Assembly: GCF_000787775.1 (NCBI RefSeq)
Contig: NZ_BBPM01000002.1
Span: forward strand, 1-64,000
Source of the DNA: Streptacidiphilus carbonis
GTDB taxonomy: Bacteria; Actinomycetota; Actinomycetes; Streptomycetales; Streptomycetaceae
Reading direction: 5' to 3'
DNA: 64,000 nt
Shown: positions 46,175 through 55,426 of the stretch, in pieces
Layout of the letters: each line of letters begins with the position of its first letter
Numbering within the stretch: position 1 is the first letter of the stretch
The notes under the pieces: generated by a model
What the model was told of the DNA's origin: nothing
Database searches by the model: none
The model's input: the letters and a program-made list of their open reading frames with translations, nothing else
Translations under genes and position numbers: made by a program

Positions 46175-47635
46175 TCAGACGGCCTGGGGTCGGGTGAACT
46201 CGGGGAGGTCGGTGTCGATGCGGTCCCGCAGCCGGACCACGTCGCCGACGTCACGGAACTCTCCGAGCGCGGCCTCGGTGGTCTTGCGGAGCCGGGTGTT
46301 GACCCGCTCCGAACGGATCCGCATCGCGATGTCCACCGCCTGCTGGGCGGAGGAGGCGGCCGCCTCGGGCTCCTTCTGCAGCAGGTGGACGCTGGCCATG
46401 CCGATCAGGTTGAGCGCGTAGGAGCGCTGGTGCTTGTCGTCCTGCGAGAACAGCTCGACCGCGCGCTCCATCACCGGCTGCGCCTGCAGCGCGTACACCT
46501 CGCTGCGGCCCGCGTGGTAGCTGAGGTCGCGGTAGGAGTGCGCGTTCTCGGCGTTGAGCTCGGCCTCAGAGAAGAAGGCGAGCCAGTCCGGCTCCTCGGT
46601 CGTTGTGGTGGCGATGTCGCCGAAGGAGTCCTCGGCCAGCCGGGCCGCGCGGTAGCACTTGTTGACCTCGCCGAGGTTGGCGTAGGCGCGCGCCTCCATC
46701 GCGTGCAGCAGCGCCTGCTGCCGGGGTCCGGCGGACTCCCGGCTGCCGTACTGGGCCAGGTGGATCAGCTCCAGGGCGTCGCTGCTGCGGTTGAGGTGGA
46801 TCATCTGCCGGCACATGTCGGAGAGGATCAGCGCCCCGAAGGGCCGGTCCCCGGCCTCCTTCGCGGCGTGCAGTGCCAGCACGTAGTACTTCTGCGCGCT
46901 GGGGTGCATGCCGATGTCGTAGGACATCCAGCCGGCCAGGTGCGCCAGTTGCGCGGTGGTCTGGAACAGTCTGCGGGTGGTGTCGGCCGGGTAGGTCTCC
47001 TGGAGCAGGTCGCAGACCTCGTGCAGCTGGCCGACCACCGCCTTGCGGCGCAGACCGCCGCCGTTCTGGGCGTCCCACTCGCGGAACATCCGCACCGTGG
47101 ACTCCAGCAGGGCGAGCTCGGGGGCGGAGATCCTGCCGGTGGGGGCGCGGCCCTCGCGGGCGGCGGTGAGGGCGGTGGTGGGCATGCCGCTGGGGGTGGG
47201 GGCGAGCCAGCGCTGCATGGGTTCGATCAGGGCGGAGCCCGCGGTCAGCGCGAGCGAGGTGCCGAGGAAGCCCCGGCGGTTGAGCATCAGGTCGCTGCGG
47301 GAGTAGTCGGAGATCAGCTGGACCGTCTGGCTGCCGTTCCAGGGCAGGTCCACCCCGGAGCCGGGGGCGAGGTTGGGCATCGCCTTCAGGCCCAGGTCCT
47401 CGATGGCGACCAGGGAGCCGAAGCGCTCCGAGAAGAGGTCCGAGAGGATCTTCGGGATGGGTTCGCGCGGACTCTCGCCGTCCAGCCAGCGCCGCACCCG
47501 GGAGGTGTCGGTGCTGATGTGGCTGGCGCCGATCTGCCGGGCGCGCCGGTTGACCTGCCGGGCGAGTTCGCCCTTGGACCAACCGCTTCGGACGAACCAT
47601 GTCGTCAACTGCTCGTTGGGTTGTTTCTCGCCCAC
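46175..47635 (-). CDS. nsdA: NsdA-like TPR-containing negative regulator of differentiation
   Basis: This is a 486-aa protein. An N-terminal region resembling a DNA-binding helix-turn-helix (about 18-55, SKGELARQVNRRARQIG) is followed by tetratricopeptide-like helices from about residue 190 to 460. Genes of this type next to amtB are nsdA in Streptomyces, a repressor of sporulation and antibiotic production. The GTG start lies after GGGGGCGTTCCG. It is divergent from the primase-like gene across a 457-bp region. Confidence 0.88.
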   Translation of the reverse strand: MGEKQPNEQLTTWFVRSGWSKGELARQVNRRARQIGASHISTDTSRVRRWLDGESPREPIPKILSDLFSERFGSLVAIEDLGLKAMPNLAPGSGVDLPWNGSQTVQLISDYSRSDLMLNRRGFLGTSLALTAGSALIEPMQRWLAPTPSGMPTTALTAAREGRAPTGRISAPELALLESTVRMFREWDAQNGGGLRRKAVVGQLHEVCDLLQETYPADTTRRLFQTTAQLAHLAGWMSYDIGMHPSAQKYYVLALHAAKEAGDRPFGALILSDMCRQMIHLNRSSDALELIHLAQYGSRESAGPRQQALLHAMEARAYANLGEVNKCYRAARLAEDSFGDIATTTTEEPDWLAFFSEAELNAENAHSYRDLSYHAGRSEVYALQAQPVMERAVELFSQDDKHQRSYALNLIGMASVHLLQKEPEAAASSAQQAVDIAMRIRSERVNTRLRKTTEAALGEFRDVGDVVRLRDRIDTDLPEFTRPQAV

Positions 47636-48092
47636 CGGAACGCCCCCATCCCGGGCTCACCCGCTGTGGTGCCCCTGCGACCCGACCGGGACGCCCGAGG
47701 CCTGCTCCTGCCAAGCATTCGAACTGACGCACGCTCTGACTTGATGATCAGTCAGAGACCTTTCCCTGCACGATCATTGCCATTGGCATAACCGCTCGGG
47801 CGAGAAGCCGACTGCCTGCGGAGCGAACCTAGCGCGCTTTCCGCCATCCGGGCGAGTAAGCCCCGGGAAACGCCACCCTTCGCCACCCCTAAGGGTGAAC
47901 TTCGGCTCTGCCCCAGGCGCTTCACTGGATCTCGGAGGCCTTCCGCTCTCGGATACGACCATCCCCCATTCCCGGGACACCGGCAATCAGATCAGCGATT
48001 CCCACCCCGAGGAGCGGGCGCACGACCCACAACTGCACGCCCTGCCGCACGTCGCGGCGTAACCATCGGGACTCGATTCTGGTTGGTGGTGA
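47636..48092. other. Long divergent intergenic region upstream of nsdA
   Basis: This 457-bp region has no convincing gene. It holds two inverted repeats of the same geometry: CTCTGAC-N10-GTCAGAG (47734-47757) and CACCCTT-N10-AAGGGTG (47874-47897). These are possible operators for nsdA or the divergent gene. Promoters for both genes must lie here. Confidence 0.6.
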
Positions 48093-48758
48093 GTGGACTT
48101 GGACAGCCTGTTCGGAAACCCGATCTTCAACGGACGGTCGCTCGGACCGCGCGGAAGGTCCCGCGCCACCCGGTGCCAGACCGCGGCCGAGTACACCCTG
48201 CGCTGGGGCTGGACCGTGGCCCTGGCCGACGCGGGCGCCGACGCCGGTGCCGGTGCCGACGACGCGGGCGCCGGGATCGGCGCCGCGGTCGACGCCGGGA
48301 CGGTCGAACTCCCGCCCGGCAGCGGCCCCACCGAGCTGCGCGACGCCTGGCTGCGCCGTCCCGGCGCCGAGCTGCGGCTGCGCACCGGGCTCCGCTTCGA
48401 CGCCCTGGACGTCCCCGAGGCGGTCGGCTACCAGGCACTGGTCCGGCTCGAACGGATGGGGGTGAGGCCGGGACCGGTGCTGCTGGCTCCCCGGTCCCGC
48501 GCCCTGTTCCTGGTGGCGCCGCACACCGCCGAGGTGCTGCCCGACCTGCTCTACCGCACCGGTTGGGACGACGCCGAACTCGACCTGGTCTGCCACGGCG
48601 CCGGCGCGTCGGTACCGGCGCCGCCCACCCCGATGACGCGCTGGCTGCGCCGGCCCTCGCTGGACACCACGGCGCGGCCGCCGGAGGCCCGACTGCTGCT
48701 GGGCACGCTGGCGTACGCCTGCCACCGGGGCGTGGCGGAACTGGTCGGACGGCACTGA
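48093..48758 (+). CDS. Primase/polymerase-N-terminal-like protein, degenerate
   Basis: This is a 221-aa protein, related by eye to the proteins annotated as bifunctional DNA primase/polymerase between nsdA and ftsY in Streptomyces (TAAEYTLRWGWTV, then ALVRLERMGVRPGPVLLAP, RTGWDD and ARLLLGTLAYACHRG). The cysteine-rich segment that homologues carry after the WGW motif is replaced by an Ala/Gly/Asp run (about 46-66). No polymerase active site was recognised, so primase activity is doubtful. The start is GTG. Convergent with ftsY. Confidence 0.72.
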   Translation: MDLDSLFGNPIFNGRSLGPRGRSRATRCQTAAEYTLRWGWTVALADAGADAGAGADDAGAGIGAAVDAGTVELPPGSGPTELRDAWLRRPGAELRLRTGLRFDALDVPEAVGYQALVRLERMGVRPGPVLLAPRSRALFLVAPHTAEVLPDLLYRTGWDDAELDLVCHGAGASVPAPPTPMTRWLRRPSLDTTARPPEARLLLGTLAYACHRGVAELVGRH

Positions 48759-48763
48759 ACACG

Positions 48764-48802
48764 GCTGTGGCCGCCGCCCTGGGAGAAGGCGACGGCCACA
48801 GC
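48764..48802. terminator. Bidirectional terminator between primase-like gene and ftsY
   Basis: A perfect 10-bp stem (48764-48773 with 48793-48802), with an inner CGCC/GGCG stem, lies between convergent genes. Confidence 0.75.
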
Positions 48803-48856
48803 GCTGGTCGAACGGGAACTGCTGGTCGAACGGGTACTGCTGGTCGAACGGGTGCC
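48803..48856. repeat. Three tandem 18-bp repeats after ftsY
   Basis: Three direct copies of an 18-bp unit (48803-48820, 48821-48838, 48839-48856), consensus GCTGGTCGAACGGGTACT, lie between the terminator and the ftsY stop. Confidence 0.9.
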
Positions 48857-48870
48857 GACGGAAGCGGGAC

Positions 48871-50049
48871 TCAGCCGATCAGCGCGTCCACGAAGCCGGC
48901 CGGGTCGAACGGCGCCAGGTCGTCCGCGCCCTCGCCCAGGCCGATCAGCTTCACCGGGACCCCCAGCTGACGCTGGACCGCGACCACGATGCCGCCCTTG
49001 GCGGTGCCGTCCAGCTTGGTCAGCACGATCCCGGTGATGTCCACCACCTCGGCGAAGACCTTCGCCTGGACCAGGCCGTTCTGGCCGGTGGTGGCGTCGA
49101 GCACCAGCAGCACCTCGTCCACCGGACCGTGCTTCTCGACGACCCGCTTGACCTTGCCGAGCTCGTCCATCAGACCGGTCTTGGTGTGCAGCCGCCCGGC
49201 GGTGTCCACCAGTACGATGTCGGCGCCCTCGGCGATGCCCTGCTTGACGGCGTCGAAGGCCACCGACGCCGGGTCGCCGCCCTCGGGTCCGCGGACGGTG
49301 CGGGCGCCGACCCGCTCGCCCCAGGTCTGCAGCTGGTCCGCGGCGGCGGCACGGAAGGTGTCCGCCGCACCGAGCAGCACGGTGCGGCCGTCGGCGACCA
49401 GCACCCGGGCCAGCTTGCCGCTGGTGGTGGTCTTGCCCACTCCGTTGACCCCCACGACCAGCACCACGGCGGGGCGCGGAGCGTCCCCGTCGGTGTGCCG
49501 GGCGGTGTGCAGGGTGCGGTCCAGGCTCGGGTCGACCAGGGTGGTCAGCTCCTCGCGGAGGAGGGTGCGCAGTTCGTCCGGGGTGCGGGTGCCGAGTACC
49601 TTCACCCGCGCCCGCAGCCGCTCCACCAGCTCCTGGGTGGGGGCCACGCCCACGTCGGCGGTGAGCAGCACCTCCTCGATCTCCTCCCAGGTGTCCTCGT
49701 CGAGGTGGTCCCGGGAGAGCAGCGCCAGCAGGCCCTTGCCCATCGAGTTCTGCGAACGGGCCAGCCGCGAGCGCAGCCGGACCAGCCGTCCGGCGGTCGG
49801 CTCCGGCACGTCCAGCTCGCGGACGGCCGGCGCCTCCGGGGCGGCGGCCTCCGGTAGCGGGACCTCCTCGACGGTCCTGGCCGGCGCCTCCCGCGGCGGT
49901 GCGGCGTCCTCGCCGACCTGCGGCTCGCCGATCCGGGCCGGGGTGGACGGCGGTGGCAGCTCCTTGCGGCGCCTGCCGTTGACGACGAGACCGGTGGCGG
50001 CTCCGATGAGCACCACGGCGATGACTACAGCGATGATTACGTATTCCAT
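48871..50049 (-). CDS. ftsY: Signal recognition particle receptor FtsY
   Basis: This 392-aa SRP receptor GTPase docks SRP-ribosome complexes at the membrane. It has an N-terminal membrane anchor (about 3-25), which Gram-positive FtsY often has, then an acidic Pro/Ala-rich linker. The NG domain has GVNGVGKTTTSGKLARV (about 204-220), DTAGRLHTKTGLMDEL and TKLDGTAKGG. The gene lies near smc and across from the primase-like gene. Confidence 0.95.
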   Translation of the reverse strand: MEYVIIAVVIAVVLIGAATGLVVNGRRRKELPPPSTPARIGEPQVGEDAAPPREAPARTVEEVPLPEAAAPEAPAVRELDVPEPTAGRLVRLRSRLARSQNSMGKGLLALLSRDHLDEDTWEEIEEVLLTADVGVAPTQELVERLRARVKVLGTRTPDELRTLLREELTTLVDPSLDRTLHTARHTDGDAPRPAVVLVVGVNGVGKTTTSGKLARVLVADGRTVLLGAADTFRAAAADQLQTWGERVGARTVRGPEGGDPASVAFDAVKQGIAEGADIVLVDTAGRLHTKTGLMDELGKVKRVVEKHGPVDEVLLVLDATTGQNGLVQAKVFAEVVDITGIVLTKLDGTAKGGIVVAVQRQLGVPVKLIGLGEGADDLAPFDPAGFVDALIG

Positions 50050-50201
50050 GACGCCCCCCAGTATCGGGTACGGCTCTGCGAAGTCGGAGGGACAGCGCCC
50101 AACCGGGGGCCTTTGTCACTGAAACGACACTCTGCTGATGATGTGCGCGTTTCGGCGGCCTTCAGCCCGGAGCCGGAACCGGCATCGATCCGGCGGGCAT
50201 C

Positions 50202-50492
50202 ATGTCCGTCATGCCAACCTCTCCCGCGCGCGGCACCCTGCACCACCGGCTCCTGCTGCTGCGGTCCGTCCGCGCGGCCGGCACACCGGTGGTGGTGTCG
50301 CTGGCCGCCGTCCAGCTGCTGACCGCCGTAGCGCCCGCGCTGACGGCGGTGGTGCTGGGGATGCTGGTCGGACGGGTTGACGGGGCGTCGGGGGCGGGCG
50401 TCTTCCGGGCCGCGCTGCTGCCGCTGGCGCTGTTCGGCGCGGTACTGCTGCTGGGCTACCTCGCGCAGTCGGCGACCGCACCGCTGGAGTAG
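50202..50492 (+). pseudogene. Truncated ABC-transporter transmembrane-domain remnant
   Basis: This is a 96-residue frame with two hydrophobic helices (VVVSLAAVQLLTAVAPALTAVVLGML at about 30-55, and LLPLALFGAVLLLGYLAQ at about 72-89) typical of the first helices of an ABC exporter. It ends at a TAG. Beyond the stop the same frame reads YLLRWRVEG, which fits an exporter too, and then meets the 3' end of smc on the other strand. The rest of the transporter is missing, so it is probably a decayed gene. A short genuine membrane protein is the alternative. Confidence 0.55.
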
Positions 50493-50495
50493 TAC

Positions 50496-53400
50496 CTACT
50501 GCGCTGGCGGGTGGAGGGTCTCGGCGGCCTGCTGGGCGGGGAGTACCCGACGCGGGGGGCGTCGGGGCTCGTCGCGGAGCCGCTGGCTGATCACCTGGGA
50601 GATGCCGTCGCCGCGCATGGAGACCCCGTAGAGCGCGTCGGCGCACTCCATGGTGAGCTTCTGATGGGTGATCACGATCAGCTGGGAGCTGTCCCGCAGC
50701 TCCTCCATCAGGCCGATCAGCCTACGCAGATTGGTCTCGTCGAGGGCCGCCTCGACCTCGTCCATCACATAGAACGGGCTGGGCCTGGCCTTGAAGATGG
50801 AGACCAGCAGGGCCACCGCGGTGAGTGAGCGCTCGCCGCCGGAGAGCAGCGAGAGCCGCTTGACCTTCTTGCCCGGCGGCCTGGCCTCCACCTCGATGCC
50901 GGTGGTCAGCATGTTGTCCGGGTCGGTCAGCACCAGCCGCCCCTCACCGCCAGGGAACAGCCGTGAGAACACGCCTTCGAACTGCGCCGCGGTGTCATGG
51001 TAGGCGGCGGTGAACACCTGCTCCACCCGCTCGTCCACCTCCTTGACGACGGTGAGCAGGTCGCGGCGGGTGGTCTTGAGGTCCTCCAACTGCTCGCTGA
51101 GGAACTGGTGCCGCTCCTCCAGCGCCGCGAACTCCTCCAGCGCCAACGGGTTGACCTTCCCGAGCTGGGTGTACGCCTTCTCGGCGGCACGCAGCCGCTT
51201 CTCCTGCTCGGCCCTGTCGTAGGGACGCGGCCGCGCCGCCTCGGCGGCACCCGCACCGCCGCTCGGATCCGGCTCCACGCCGGCCGGCACCGGCTGGTCG
51301 GGACCGTACTCGGCGAGCAGGCCGTCCGCCTCGATGCCGTGCTCCTCCAGCGCCTTGACCTCCAACTGCTCTATCCGCAACCGCTTCTCCGCGCGCAGCA
51401 CCTCGTCGCGGTGGACCGAGTCGGTGAGCCGGTCCAGTTCGGCCTTGAGCTCGCGGCTGCGGACCCGCTGCTGAGCCAGCTCGGTGTCGTGCACCGAGCG
51501 CTCCTGCTCGGCCTGCTCCTTCTCCCTCGCCGCCGTCTCCAGCGACCCCTCGACCGCGGCGAGCAGCTGCCGGGCGCCGTCGCCTACAGCGGTGGCGACC
51601 AGCGCCTCGGCCCGCAGCCGCTGCTGCCGCTGCGCGGCGCGGGCCCGGGCCTCGCGTTCGGCGCGGGCACCGCGGTCCAGCGAGTCGGCCCGTCCGGCGA
51701 GGCCGCGCACCCGCTCCTCATGGGTGCGGACCGAGAGCCGGGCCTCCATCTCGGCCTGCCGGCACTGCGCCGAGGCCTCGGCGAGACGGTCCCGTTCGCC
51801 GGTGTCCGGCTCCTCGTCGGCCGGCACCTCCTCGGCGGTCAGCAGCCGTTCGCTGAGCTCGGCGAGTTCTCCCTCCGCCTGCTCCAGCGCCGCCTCGGCC
51901 TTGGCCGCCGCGGCGCTCAGGCGCTCGGCCTCGCCGGCCGCGCCGCGGGCCTGCCCGCCGAGCCGCCCCAACTGCTGGGCCACCGCGGACTTCTCCTTGT
52001 CGGCGGCCCGGCGGCGGGCGGCCAGCTCCTCGGCCTCGGCCGCCAGCTCCCGTCGGCCCGCGGTGGCCTGCTCCAGCGCGGCCGCGAGCGCCTCCCGCCG
52101 CGCCGAGAGCTCCTCCAGTGCGGCGGCTGCCTCGTCCACGGCGGCCCGGGTCTCCAGCAGGCTCGGCGCGGCGGCGGAGCCGCCGTAGGCGAAACCGCGG
52201 CCGAGCAGATCGCCCTCGGCGGTGACCGCGGTCAGCCCGGGGCGGCCCGCGACCAGGGCCTCGGCCTCCGCCAGGCCGGCGACCAGCACATAGCCGCGCA
52301 GCAGCGCGCGCACCACGCCCACCAGTTCGACCGGGCCGTCGACGCATCCGGCGAGATCGTCGCCGGTCCCACCGCCGGTTCCCCCGGTCGCGCCGATCCC
52401 GTCGCGTCCCCCGGGGTCGGCCGCACCACCGGCGATCAGCAGTCCGGCCCGGCCCGCGTCCTCCTTGCGCAGCAGCCGCAGCGCCTCGACGGCCGTTCCG
52501 ACGCCGTCCACCGCGACCGCGTCGGCCGCGTGCCCCAGCGCCGCCGCGACCGCAGCCTCCGCGCCCGGGCGCACCGCCAGCAGCGCGGCCGCCGAACCGA
52601 GCACCCCGTCCAGACCGCCGCCGCCCCGCTCCCCCGCCGCGAGCAGCGCCCCGCTGCCGTCCTTGCGGCGCAGCCCCAGCGCCAGCGCCTCCCGACGCGC
52701 CGTCAGCCCGGCCCGCTCGCGCTCCACCGCGGACAGGTCCTCGCGGGCCCGCGACTGCGCCTCCTCCGCCTCGGCCAACGCCGTCCGAACCTCGACCAAC
52801 TGCGCCTCGGCCTCGTCGTCGCCCGCCTCCAGGCCGTCGACCTGGGCCTTGAGCAGCTCGTACTCCTCGGCGGCCGCCTCAGCGCGCTCCTGGGCGCCGT
52901 CCCGCGCCTCGGCCAGCCTGCCGATCTCCTCGCCCGCCCCGACCGCACGCGAACGCGCGGCGGCCACCTTGCCCTGCAGCCGGGCCAGCCCCTCCCTGCG
53001 GTCGGCCAGCGCCCGGGCGGCCGCACGCAGCCGCTGCTCCTCGCCGGCCAGCTCCCGCTCCAGCTCCCCGCGCCGCTCCACCGTCTCGGCCAGCGCGTAG
53101 GAGGCCTCCTCCAGCGCCTCCTTGAGCTCGGCCTCCTCCTCGCGGATCCTGGCCGCCTCGCGTTCCATCTCCTCCGGGTCCCGGCCGCGCCGCTCCTCCG
53201 TCTGCGGGCTGCGGGCGTGCCGGAGCCTGGCCTCGGCCAGGCCCACCGTGCCGCGGACCCGCTCCGCCAACGCGGACAGCTCGAACCAGGTCTGCTGGCA
53301 CTGCTCGACCCGCGGTCCCAACTGGGCGACCCGCGCCTCCAGCACCGCCTCCCGCTGCTGAAGCGCCGTCAGCTCCTGCTCGACCCCGGAGCGCCGCAGC

Positions 53401-54155
53401 CGCAGCGCCATCTCGTCGGCGACCTCCTCCTCGACCGCCCGGCGCAGGGTCACCAGGTCGTCCGCGAGCAGCCGCAGCCTGGCGTCGCGCAGATCGGCCT
53501 GGATGGTGGCGGCCCTGCGGGCGATCTGGGCCTGCCGGCCGAGCGGCTTCAGCTGCCGCCGCAGCTCGCCGACCAGGTCCTGCACCCGGGTCAGGTTGGC
53601 CTGCATCGCGTCCAGCTTCCGCAGCGCCTTCTCCTTGCGCTTGCGGTGCTTGAGGACCCCGGCGGCCTCCTCGATGAAGGCGCGCCGGCCCATCGGGTCG
53701 GCGTGCAGCACCGAGTCCAGCTGGCCCTGGCCGACGATGACGTGCATCTCCCGGCCGATGCCGGAGTCCGACAGCAGCTCCTGGATGTCCAGCAGCCGGC
53801 AGGTGCTGCCGTTGATGGCGTACTCGCTGCCGCCGTTGCGGAACAGCGTGCGCGAGATGGTGACCTCGCTGTACTCGATGGGCAGCGCACCGTCGGCGTT
53901 GTCGATGGTGAGCGCGACCTCGGCGCGGCCCAGCGGGGTGCGTCCGCTGGTGCCGGCGAAGATGACGTCCTCCATCTTGCCGCCGCGCAGTGACTTGGCG
54001 CCCTGCTCGCCCATCACCCAGGACAGCGCGTCGACGACATTGGACTTGCCGGAGCCGTTCGGGCCGACCACGCAGGTGATCCCCGGCTCGAAGCGGAGCG
54101 TGGTCGCCGAGGCGAAGGACTTGAACCCGCGCAGCGTGAGGCTCTTGAGATGCAC
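50496..54155 (-). CDS. smc: Chromosome segregation protein SMC
   Basis: This 1219-aa condensin ATPase acts with ScpA and ScpB in compacting and segregating chromosomes. Walker A GPNGSGKS is at 31-38, coiled coils flank a hinge at about 510-660, and the C-terminal head carries LLSGGERSLTAVALL and Walker B FYVMDEVEAALDETN. The start is GTG (MHLKSLTLRGFKSF) with GGAAGG upstream; the frame is open to 54224. The last residues are Pro/Arg-rich and overlap the extent of the decayed ABC gene. A Gly/Thr-rich loop interrupts the hinge (about 620-635). Confidence 0.95.
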   Translation of the reverse strand: MHLKSLTLRGFKSFASATTLRFEPGITCVVGPNGSGKSNVVDALSWVMGEQGAKSLRGGKMEDVIFAGTSGRTPLGRAEVALTIDNADGALPIEYSEVTISRTLFRNGGSEYAINGSTCRLLDIQELLSDSGIGREMHVIVGQGQLDSVLHADPMGRRAFIEEAAGVLKHRKRKEKALRKLDAMQANLTRVQDLVGELRRQLKPLGRQAQIARRAATIQADLRDARLRLLADDLVTLRRAVEEEVADEMALRLRRSGVEQELTALQQREAVLEARVAQLGPRVEQCQQTWFELSALAERVRGTVGLAEARLRHARSPQTEERRGRDPEEMEREAARIREEEAELKEALEEASYALAETVERRGELERELAGEEQRLRAAARALADRREGLARLQGKVAAARSRAVGAGEEIGRLAEARDGAQERAEAAAEEYELLKAQVDGLEAGDDEAEAQLVEVRTALAEAEEAQSRAREDLSAVERERAGLTARREALALGLRRKDGSGALLAAGERGGGGLDGVLGSAAALLAVRPGAEAAVAAALGHAADAVAVDGVGTAVEALRLLRKEDAGRAGLLIAGGAADPGGRDGIGATGGTGGGTGDDLAGCVDGPVELVGVVRALLRGYVLVAGLAEAEALVAGRPGLTAVTAEGDLLGRGFAYGGSAAAPSLLETRAAVDEAAAALEELSARREALAAALEQATAGRRELAAEAEELAARRRAADKEKSAVAQQLGRLGGQARGAAGEAERLSAAAAKAEAALEQAEGELAELSERLLTAEEVPADEEPDTGERDRLAEASAQCRQAEMEARLSVRTHEERVRGLAGRADSLDRGARAEREARARAAQRQQRLRAEALVATAVGDGARQLLAAVEGSLETAAREKEQAEQERSVHDTELAQQRVRSRELKAELDRLTDSVHRDEVLRAEKRLRIEQLEVKALEEHGIEADGLLAEYGPDQPVPAGVEPDPSGGAGAAEAARPRPYDRAEQEKRLRAAEKAYTQLGKVNPLALEEFAALEERHQFLSEQLEDLKTTRRDLLTVVKEVDERVEQVFTAAYHDTAAQFEGVFSRLFPGGEGRLVLTDPDNMLTTGIEVEARPPGKKVKRLSLLSGGERSLTAVALLVSIFKARPSPFYVMDEVEAALDETNLRRLIGLMEELRDSSQLIVITHQKLTMECADALYGVSMRGDGISQVISQRLRDEPRRPPRRVLPAQQAAETLHPPAQ

Positions 54156-54347
54156 GCCCTGAACCTTCCGCTGGGAGAACCATGCTTGCCGGAGCCTGCC
54201 GGACAGGCACTGCCTGTCCGGCACTCTATCCGGGCCGCGTGCCCCGACCAGGGGACGCGCCAGCTGGTTTCACCTGCGCAAGCAGGGGGCATCCCAGAAT
54301 CACAGGGGAACCGGGAACCGGGAAACGGGCAACGGGGTGACATGACG

Positions 54348-54373
54348 AAGGGACGCCACGAGGGGCGTCCCTT
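54348..54373 (-). terminator. Terminator between mini coiled-coil gene and smc
   Basis: A perfect 10-bp stem (54348-54357 with 54364-54373) and a 6-nt loop lie 72 nt after the small gene and 193 nt before smc. It likely ends the small gene's transcript. Confidence 0.75.
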
Positions 54374-54445
54374 GCACTATCTGTCAGCGGTGCCGCCGGA
54401 TCGGACCGGACCAGGGAGTTGCGGACCCTGGGACGGTGGGGTGGA

Positions 54446-54649
54446 TCAGGAGTAGGCGGGCACCGGCTGGGCTGCGTCGATGCTGCGGAGCAGCTGCTCG
54501 TGGTCCGCGACGGCAGACAGCGCGTCGTTCTCGGCCTGCATCCGAACAAGCTCGGATTCCAGGTCCTGGACACGCTGCTGGAGACGTCGCATCTCGGAGA
54601 GCACGCGGGGGTCGGGGCCACCGACGTAACCGAGAAGCGCCTTTGCCAT
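54446..54649 (-). CDS. Small conserved coiled-coil protein
   Basis: This is a 67-aa protein of a type seen in Streptomyces beside smc (MAKALLGYVGG start, then a heptad-rich helix MRRLQQRVQDLESELVRM, about 20-37). No domain of known function is recognised. The ATG was taken over 54715 because homologues begin there and GGAGGA lies upstream. A partner role with SMC is a guess from position only. Confidence 0.75.
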   Translation of the reverse strand: MAKALLGYVGGPDPRVLSEMRRLQQRVQDLESELVRMQAENDALSAVADHEQLLRSIDAAQPVPAYS

Positions 54650-55000
54650 GATGGATGGTCCTCCACGCTGAGTGACCGACCGATGAAGGTGGGGTCGTGG
54701 TTGGTGTACACGCACTCGAGGCCAGCCCTAGCAAGGCGGAACGGGGCCGAACGCCTTGGGCTGTACGTGCGGGTGCGCGGGTTTCCAGCGTCTCACCAAA
54801 CGCGAAAAGGGTCAACACGATCACAGCGTGCTACGCCGACCACGTCGCCGAAGCAGTGGTTTCGCCACACTGCGGGCTGTGGTGCCGTCGAGTGACCCCC
54901 GGTGGCCGGTCGATCACTGCTCGGTGCGGAGTCAACCACGGACCGGCCACAAGCGCAACCACATGACACCGGCACGTGCGCCTTTCGAGCGGCGGACGGA
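54650..55000. other. Intergenic region between acyP and the small coiled-coil gene
   Basis: This 351-bp stretch has no supported gene. A 10-bp inverted repeat with a 29-nt loop (54902-54911 with 54941-54950) lies after acyP and may terminate it. A TTGACC hexamer at about 54815 on the minus strand could be the -35 of the small gene's promoter, with no clear -10. Confidence 0.5.
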
Positions 55001-55279
55001 CTAGCGGATGGCGAAGCCCGGATAGCCGCCCTCGGGACTGCCCCATATCTCGGTGACCCCGTCGACCCGGCCGGGCGTGTCGCCGTGCCGGAGCAGTTCG
55101 AGCAGTCGCCCGCAGTCCTCCCGGCTGCCTTCGGCCACCACCTGGACCCGGCCGTCGCCCAGGTTGGAGGCGTATCCGAGCAGTCCGATCTCCAACGCCC
55201 GCGATCTGGTCCACCAGCGGAACCCGACCTGCTGCACCGCACCGCGCACCCATGCGGTCATCCGGACGCCCTCGCTCAT
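55001..55279 (-). CDS. acyP: Acylphosphatase
   Basis: This 92-aa enzyme hydrolyses acyl phosphates such as 1,3-bisphosphoglycerate or carbamoyl phosphate. The catalytic Arg lies in [11 protein letters not shown] and the catalytic Asn in [11 protein letters not shown]. The ATG giving [11 protein letters not shown] was chosen over 55312. It lies between the small coiled-coil gene and a divergent secreted CAP-protein gene. Confidence 0.92.
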   Translation of the reverse strand: MSEGVRMTAWVRGAVQQVGFRWWTRSRALEIGLLGYASNLGDGRVQVVAEGSREDCGRLLELLRHGDTPGRVDGVTEIWGSPEGGYPGFAIR

Positions 55280-55426
55280 ATGCGTGATTCTCTCATCGCC
55301 GTCTCCACGCACTTCCCACGCAACGCACCCCTATGCTCTACGCTCCCCATCATCACCCGTTCGGGTGAGCAGTACCGCGAGCCCAGTATCCGGTCGGGGG
55401 GCCGAGAAAGAGGGACGGCACCTGCC

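Noticed and set aside
50997-53993. Plus-strand 998-codon frame opposite smc
   Set aside because: It is a shadow of smc with Leu/Arg/Gly-biased composition and no recognised domain.
54650-55000. Possible RNA gene or small CDS in this 351-bp gap
   Set aside because: No tRNA-like fold, conserved motif or ribosome binding site was seen. Only a hairpin and a weak -35 candidate.
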